Positions 58,668 through 64,000 of a stretch of DNA of 64,000 nucleotides are shown piece after piece. The translations under genes were made by a program, and so were the position numbers. How positions within the stretch are numbered: position 1 is the stretch's first letter; each line of letters starts with the position of its first letter. The notes beneath the pieces were generated by a model. The model saw only the letters and a list, made by a program, of their open reading frames with translations. It ran no database searches and was not told the DNA's origin. The stretch is from Gentiana macrophylla (lineage: Eukaryota > Streptophyta > Magnoliopsida > Gentianales > Gentianaceae), in contig CM047806.1 of assembly GCA_026214975.1 (NCBI GenBank), positions 55,259,947 to 55,323,946 of the forward strand, written 5' to 3'.

Positions 58668-60042
58668 CTTGGTTTCCTCTGTCAAGCTAATGACATAAAA
58701 GAAGCGCTCCTAGGAGGCAGCCTAGTCTTTTAAGTATTTCTTTTTAGTTAAGTTTTTAGGTTATTAGGAATAAAACCTTGGTGAGTTGTGTGTTGGTTAT
58801 CCTTGTCCTATTTGTGAATGCTTTATGTGCCTACATGTTTACTCATATACCCCGAGATTATATGTTATGTCGAGTGTGCAGATACTGTTGAGCGGTTGTT
58901 GCCAGCTATTCCTTTAGTATTGTCTGTCCCTGATACGAGTGCGGCGGTTTATTCATGCTACGGCTCGACCCACGCCAACCCTCTGACCGACAACCACTTC
59001 ATAACCAAACTAAATATTCTTTTCTTTTATTTGCACATTACGAGGACATAATGTGATTTAAGTGTGGGGGGGTGCAATTCGTGCTTTATTTCGACAATAT
59101 GAGTAGATATTTGTGATCCTTGATAAATTTTAAAGATTTTAAAATTTTGGCACTTGGATAATTGTAAATCTTGAGCATGTAATTGGAACAAATGCTTGCT
59201 AGTTGTAGTTTCTCGACGATGATAGTATGTGACTTAGTGAGATAATTATAGCATGTCTTTTCTTGTTATGGAGATAGAATTCGTTTCTCACGAAAGCCTT
59301 TGACATTGAAGCAAGATTTTTGAACTATATCCTTTCATTATTTTGATGAGTTATATTAGGAAGGTCAGTATAGTAACACCTTAGTTAGACCGTGTGCTGT
59401 GAATATCATAAAGTTTGAATGTGATAAGTGAGATGTAACTTATGTCTTTAAAAAGTGAATGAATAAATAATTAGTGAATAAATACGTTTGTCGTAAAGTG
59501 GTTAATGATTTGAGTGAGGTAGGGTATACCACGTATGTCCTATACCACTATGATGACCAAAAGCTCACGGCGGTTAGAAGAAGCTACCCTATGATTTGAG
59601 TAAGGTAGGGTGTTATCACGAAACATCCTATTCTACTATGACGGGTAAGAGCTCATTCGATGTGCGTCAAAAGAAAAAGGAAAAAAGAGAAAGTGGAAAA
59701 ATTAAAGACTTGGTTATCGTTACATTTTATACCTAGTATAAACCGCATGATATGTTTGTAGGGATTATCCTACTGAGTGCGTGGGAAGGCTTTGAGTGGA
59801 GCTATTACACGCTATATCTAGGATAGTCATTGAAATTTTGAGAAGATATTTCTTTGGAAGGCTTGTTAAATTTGAAAAGGGCTTGTCACACATACAATCG
59901 AATCTATCTCTGTGATAGTATTGTTTGCTATAGTTGTTGTATCTTTTGTTACGTGAGTTAGGAATCTATTTGGATTGCATATAAAGTGAGCTAGTTTTAA
60001 TTGTTTTGCTCGGGACAAGCAAAAGTCTAAGTGTGGGGGAGT
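58668..60042 (+). other. Athila untranslated 3' region with internal and terminal polypurine tracts
   Basis: No env-like gene. A polypurine-like tract ttaagtgtgggggggtg lies at 59058-59074, and the true tract aagtgtgggggagt at 60029-60042. The local direct repeat gagtgaggtagggt / gagtaaggtagggt with following catg/atc text occurs at about 59513 and about 59597. Confidence 0.6.
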
Positions 60043-61693
60043 TGTTTACGACTAATTTTATGGTTTTTATCGAGTTATTTCGTAACATTATCTCCCGTGT
60101 TTTAGTGATTTTTATAGAAAATCACTCGCCAAAAGGATAAATTGAGCAAATGAGTTTTAAAGATAATAAATTGCAAAAGTGGCTGATTTATGTGTTTTTA
60201 TCGTTGGTTTTATGTTTATTTGGATGTTGTTACACTTTGCAATATTTTGGATATCTTGTAGATGCATATCTTCGGTCTAAAAGAGGTGTTTAGAGGGTTA
60301 GAAGAAGATGCCACAAGTTTACGAGTTCAACGGAGCAAATTTTCCTAAGTACTTAAATCGTTACAAATTTTCGACGGATATTTGACCCAGCTTAGAGGCA
60401 TTTTCAGGGAGGACTTCTTCATGAAAATTGTAGATCATTGAAAGAGCTTTCAACGCACTTTGAATTACGTCAATCGGACTTCTACAACTCAAATGGTGGT
60501 CAAGTGGGTAATCAATTTCGGTAAGTGGAAAATCCCGTAAACGACTCGGGATACGACGGGCTAATCAAAAGGCGTTTTCTGAAGAAGAGTCCTTAATGAA
60601 AGTTGTAGAGTTTTCCGAGAGCTTAATTATGACGTTCGGATCATAATTTTGGAGGTCTACAACTCAAGATATGAATTTTAGAAGTTTGAGTCCAAAAATA
60701 GACTAGCATCCAGCGTCCGTTCACCACCGCCATTCATTCAAGACCACCGACATACGCATAAGTGATTCAGCCGACTTACTCCCTTATATATACAGCTATT
60801 TCCAAACCCTAATGAATATAATTCATTCACACAAAATTTAGAGGAGCAGCCGAGCTGTATCAAAAAAAAAAAAAAAGATGATTTCTTCCACCCAAATGAT
60901 CATGATCAACATCATGGTTGTTGGCTAAGCACATCGCGGTGGGACAACGGATGAAACCGATCAACATCAACACCAACTAGAGAGATTTTTAGCCGTACTT
61001 TTAGTGAGTAAAGTTATCGTTTTTCGTCAATTAGAATTTGTTTTGTATTGTTTATGTTTTAATCGAATCGAGAGATCGATGAAACCATCTTTTATGCTTT
61101 GAATTTATATGAAAATATTGTTCAAGTTGTGATCTTTTAATTGATGCGATTAATTATAATTCGAGAGATCGTTTATAGTTAATTGAGTAAGAGTATTAGA
61201 AATAATCTCGTGATCTTGTTTTGCATGTCGTTTTGTTTTATTTGAAAAAAAAGCGAAACCCTAGAATTCGTTTAGAGAAATTTAATCGAATTCGTGATAG
61301 ATCATTACTAAAAATCATATCTTTAACTTGCCGTCTAGTTGGGGTTGGGTTGATTGATCGGTGGATTCCCGTTGCCTTGCCGTTGTTTTAATTACTTGAT
61401 AAATCGAATCATTAGTATAAATCGTTGATTGCTAAGTTAGTTGTTTTAAATTCTAGTTGATTGTTAATTTTCTGCAAATTTACTATTCATCAAAGTTACT
61501 GTTCATCATACTGTTCATTAATTCATAATTAGTTTAAATCTTAGTTAATAGTCGTGACATAATCGATAAGATAATTGTTCCTTGATCCGATAAACATTCC
61601 ACTCCCTTAGGACGACCCGTTAACATCCTTTACTACGAACCTTATACTTGGGGTGTTTCGGTTATAAATTGTAAAACTCGTTTTTACCGAACA
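60043..61693 (+). mobile_element. Athila 3' LTR
   Basis: 1651 bp, nearly identical to the 5' LTR. Visible differences include single-base indels in A/T runs and a ccgcc/ctt change close to the right end (about 61605). Confidence 0.95.
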
Positions 61694-61698
61694 ACCAT

Positions 61699-62250
61699 CC
61701 GGCGTCTTGTAGGCCTTAAATTGCGTAAAATTGCCGGAACAGCCGAACCGAGAACTCAATTTTGGCGATTCGACACGCCAGCACAAAGCCCATTACGCTC
61801 CTAACCCCATTGGGAGCAAGCTGGGTAACACAGATCTGGTAGTGTTGGAGGACTGCAATGAGGGACGGATCGAAAGGAAACCAAAGTCCCTCCTTCAACT
61901 GCGCCTCGTAGATGGCGCAGAACCCAGGGGGTCACAGGCAAACTGGTGTTGACCGTGTGAGACTTGACATGCTCAGATGAGTAGGGAATGCCATATCGAG
62001 AACAAATGGTTTTAGCCTTTTCTTGAGGAAGACTGGATATGCAACCGTATGGCCCTTGGCCTTTCATCCTAGTTTGACGCTTAGCGGCGGGTCGAGTGGA
62101 CGACTCTTCTTCTCCCCTCTCTTCTTCTTCTTCTCCGGCGACTTTTTCACCAGGAGCAGTTGGAACTTCAGAAACCGTCTCCTCCGCCGATTCTTCTTCT
62201 ATCGCAGCAATCTCTTCCCTATTTTGAGAATCGCTCTCACTACTAGACAT
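61699..62250 (-). pseudogene. Antisense gene, N-terminal part
   Basis: ATG at 62250 on the reverse strand, 4 bases after the leader-intron acceptor. A serine/glutamate-rich N-terminus (about 60 residues) and a basic patch P-A-A-K-R-Q-T-R-M-K are followed by the family domain: F-P-F-D-P-S-L, T-Q-L-A-P-N-G, V-R-L-F-R-Q-F-Y. This matches the plant 'putative gypsy-type transposon' (Transposase_28-like) region. A frameshift sits at the C/G run near 61930 and an in-frame TAA at 61716-61718. The exon is cut at 61698 by the Athila insertion. Confidence 0.65.
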
Positions 62251-62254
62251 GGAA

Positions 62255-62323
62255 CTAAGAAAAGATGCAAGAAATAAATGCAAAAGAAAAAAATGAGAGG
62301 AGTTTGAGCGAATTGGGGCTTAC
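62255..62323 (-). other. Predicted leader intron of the antisense gene (69 bp)
   Basis: Reverse strand: donor AACACAA/GTAAGC, acceptor CATCTTTTCTTAG. It lies wholly in the 5' leader, with the ATG right after the acceptor, as at 13846-14089. Confidence 0.55.
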
Positions 62324-62667
62324 TTGTGTTTTTACGATAAAGAGAGAGATGATAATGGCAAATGAGAGAATCTGAGTCAGGGCTCCTTTTATGCTTGTGA
62401 AATCTTCTAAATGATTTGAAAAAGGCGATTTGGGAGGCGCGATTATAAGGTGTGTAACGCGAGAATCAAGGGTAGTGGGGTGATAAAACGGCCGTTTCGC
62501 ACTCATTAATGCTAGTACAAGTGTGACGTCATCCTACGACGGATTTACATCGGGTAGAAAACAGCGGTATTTCCGCCTAAGGAAGATCGAATGTCGAAAA
62601 GATTATTCAAATTTTCAGATCCGACCTCAGCTTTCGAGATGAGCTTCCCTCCGATCTGGGGGGATTA
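62284..62667. other. Antisense promoter region and Tat polypurine tract
   Basis: No array like that at 12637-13318 is present here. The segment just before the 3' LTR (atctggggggatta, 62654-62667) is the polypurine tract of the Tat element. Confidence 0.5.
62384..62394 (-). promoter_or_regulatory. TATA box of the antisense gene
   Basis: Reverse-strand gcataaaagga, about 60 bp upstream of the leader-intron donor. It lies 273 bp inside the 3' LTR start and points away from that LTR. Confidence 0.45.
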
Positions 62668-63196
62668 TGACGATACGGGATTTCACCCCTCCGCGTGGAA
62701 TAATCTGATTGGTCCAGCTGGCGTGTGGAAAAGTCTACGCTGATGACCCACATCGGATCGAATGCTATGCATACCAGTGAAGACCGCAATGACAGGCAGA
62801 TTGTGCGAGTGTCCCACCTCGATCACCCATGTCGGTATACCTCGAGTCGATGCCAAGACTTCCAGTTCAGACACTCAGGCCCGCCGCCCAGCAGGTTACT
62901 TGGGCAGGAGGGCAAGGCCCATTTAAGGGTATTTATGTCAATAGATCTAACCGCCCTAAACTTAGGGCAGAAGAAGGACATGTGCCTATAAATACATCAT
63001 TCCAGGAACTATGTAAGGCTTGATTCCTGGACATTAGACAGGATACGTAGGCAATCCAAGATACATTCTTGGACTCAGCCATAAAACACCAAAAACACCA
63101 TCTTTTACACAGTTACAGCCGTTCGATTCCTTTACAGCTCATCTTTAGATTACACGTGACCCAGATTTATCGGTGTTGCATTATTCAGCATCATCA
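62668..63196 (+). mobile_element. Tat 3' LTR
   Basis: 529 bp, same ends as the 5' LTR. Differences cluster around 62951-62970 and 63110-63120 (plus-strand positions). The target duplication CCTCT follows. Confidence 0.9.
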
Positions 63197-63201
63197 CCTC
63201 T

Positions 63202-64000
63202 GTACATTTTACTTCCTCAATATATGTTCCCGACCATATATTCGTTTGACGACTCTGATGTATCCCAAATATGTGTATTATTCGACATGTGTGGTATATG
63301 ATAGTTACACATTTTATCTATCCATGTGACCTATCTGTGAATAATTTGTACAATAAAATCTTCTATAGTATATGCCTGCTGTCTTAGCTAATTTGTGTAG
63401 AATGCAATATGATAATCTTTAATATAAATCATGATGTTTCATGGTAACATACTTGCTTCTAAGATTACAATACATACCTTTCTTTTAGTATATATATAAT
63501 TTCCAATACTATGTTTTCGAAAGGTGTTTAGTAAATGTACTATATTGCATTTAAATATTTTGGTATTAAAATGTTACAGTTGTTAAAAGGTCGGTCCATG
63601 TGAACATATATTATGCTAAGTGAAATTGATTTGGACAGATTATTGAGGAGCAGCTCGTGGCTTTTGAGAAAAGATACAGTGCTGATTCATAGTATTAAAA
63701 GCAGAAGATTTGCAGCCTTATTTGCTGATCCTTGGCAAATCAACTTATTCAGCATGCGCAATTGACCCGAGTTCTACCCCTACTCCCTATAAATAGCCAC
63801 TTATATCAACCATGGATTGTATCAGTTGAATCACATAGCAATCCAACATTTTCATACTTTTCAAAAGTCCTTCTTTTTGGTTGAGTCTGAGAGTGTGGGC
63901 AAAGGAGGTTGAGTATCTTGTGAAGATAGTGACTGATCTGAAGCTACTGCATTGGAGGAAGAGCAGTTCATCCAATAGCTCCTGGTTCAGGATCAGTGAA
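63202..64000. other. Right flank of the Tat element; LTR-like promoter at the edge
   Basis: To about 63635 it is AT-rich with nothing recognised. At 63636-63690 ttggacag/attattgagg looks like an intron acceptor followed by a short open exon (I-I-E-E-Q-L-V-A-F-E-K-R-Y-S-A-D-S) with a TAG. From about 63700, cctataaatagcc (63788-63800) is a good TATA box, and the downstream text resembles the R-U5 of a retrotransposon LTR. The window ends before it can be classified. Confidence 0.3.

Larger units (their letters stand above)
50135..61693 (+). mobile_element. Athila-type Ty3/gypsy element, complete length, coding region broken
   Basis: LTRs at 50135-51788 (1654 bp) and 60043-61693 (1651 bp), TGTTTACGAC...ACCGAACA, with target duplication ACCAT (50130-50134, 61694-61698). 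The primer site ttggcgcccgtgtcggtg (tRNA-Asp type, as usual for Athila) starts near 51795. The polypurine tract aagtgtgggggagt ends at 60042. Order: gag, protease, reverse transcriptase, RNase H, integrase, then about 1.7 kb without env. About a dozen LTR differences were counted by eye, under 1 percent. Confidence 0.95.
41703..63196 (+). mobile_element. Tat-lineage Ty3/gypsy element with a nested Athila element
   Basis: 529-bp LTRs at 41703-42231 and 62668-63196, both TGACGATACGG...CATCATCA. The target duplication CCTCT lies at 41698-41702 and 63197-63201. Order: LTR, primer site, gag, protease, reverse transcriptase/RNase H, a second RNase H, integrase, spacer, an antisense gene, polypurine tract, LTR. 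Without the nested element it would be about 9.9 kb. The LTRs differ at roughly 15 positions by eye, about 3 percent, clearly more than the LTRs of the element inside it. Confidence 0.9.

Overview
This window looks like intergenic heterochromatin of a flowering plant, probably a eudicot. It is AT-rich and built almost entirely of nested, decayed transposable elements. It holds plant-type Ty3/gypsy elements of the Tat, Athila and chromovirus lineages, Ty1/copia elements, an L1-type LINE, an hAT transposon, Helitron ends, a MITE and long TA/CA microsatellites. I found no convincing intact host gene and no tRNA or rRNA gene. No element here encodes an uninterrupted set of proteins.

Layout. 1-2.9 kb: 3' end of an Athila-type element (last pol codons, untranslated 3' region, polypurine tract, LTR). 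2.9-3.2 kb: short copia LTR with primer site and a pyrimidine-rich leader, reverse strand. 4.9-10.3 kb: LINE on the reverse strand. 10.3-11.8 kb: LTR-like remnant. 11.9-15.1 kb: 3' end of a reverse-strand Tat element, consisting of LTR, an 83-bp tandem array, and an antisense gene with its own TATA box and leader intron. 15.2-20.7 kb: microsatellites and two Helitrons in opposite orientation. 20.8-21.4 kb: 3' end of a copia element. 21.4-22.7 kb: a duplicated segment, one copy split by a MITE.

22.7-40.6 kb is one nest. A reverse-strand chromovirus fragment carries a copia element (22970-34815) in its 3' LTR and an hAT element (35967-40190) inside its integrase zinc finger. The copia element in turn holds an Athila-type solo LTR (28278-30421).

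41.7-63.2 kb is a second nest. A Tat-lineage element (41703-63196; 529-bp LTRs; target duplication CCTCT) is interrupted by a complete-length Athila-type element (50135-61693; LTRs of about 1.65 kb; duplication ACCAT). The Athila element landed inside the Tat element's antisense gene.

The most interesting signals are: (1) seven or eight 14-bp palindromes with a CG-NN-CG core, about 20 bp apart, in the Athila leader; (2) the antisense gene of the Tat elements, seen twice with the same layout of TATA box, short leader exon, leader intron and ATG just after the acceptor, plus two coding introns in one copy; (3) the 83-bp array next to one of these promoters; (4) a filled and an unfilled Helitron site side by side; (5) a conserved block of about 100 bp present twice in the Athila LTR and once in the solo LTR. 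Boundaries given to the base rest on matched LTR ends and target duplications read by eye. Domain calls rest on recognisable motifs, not on a search.
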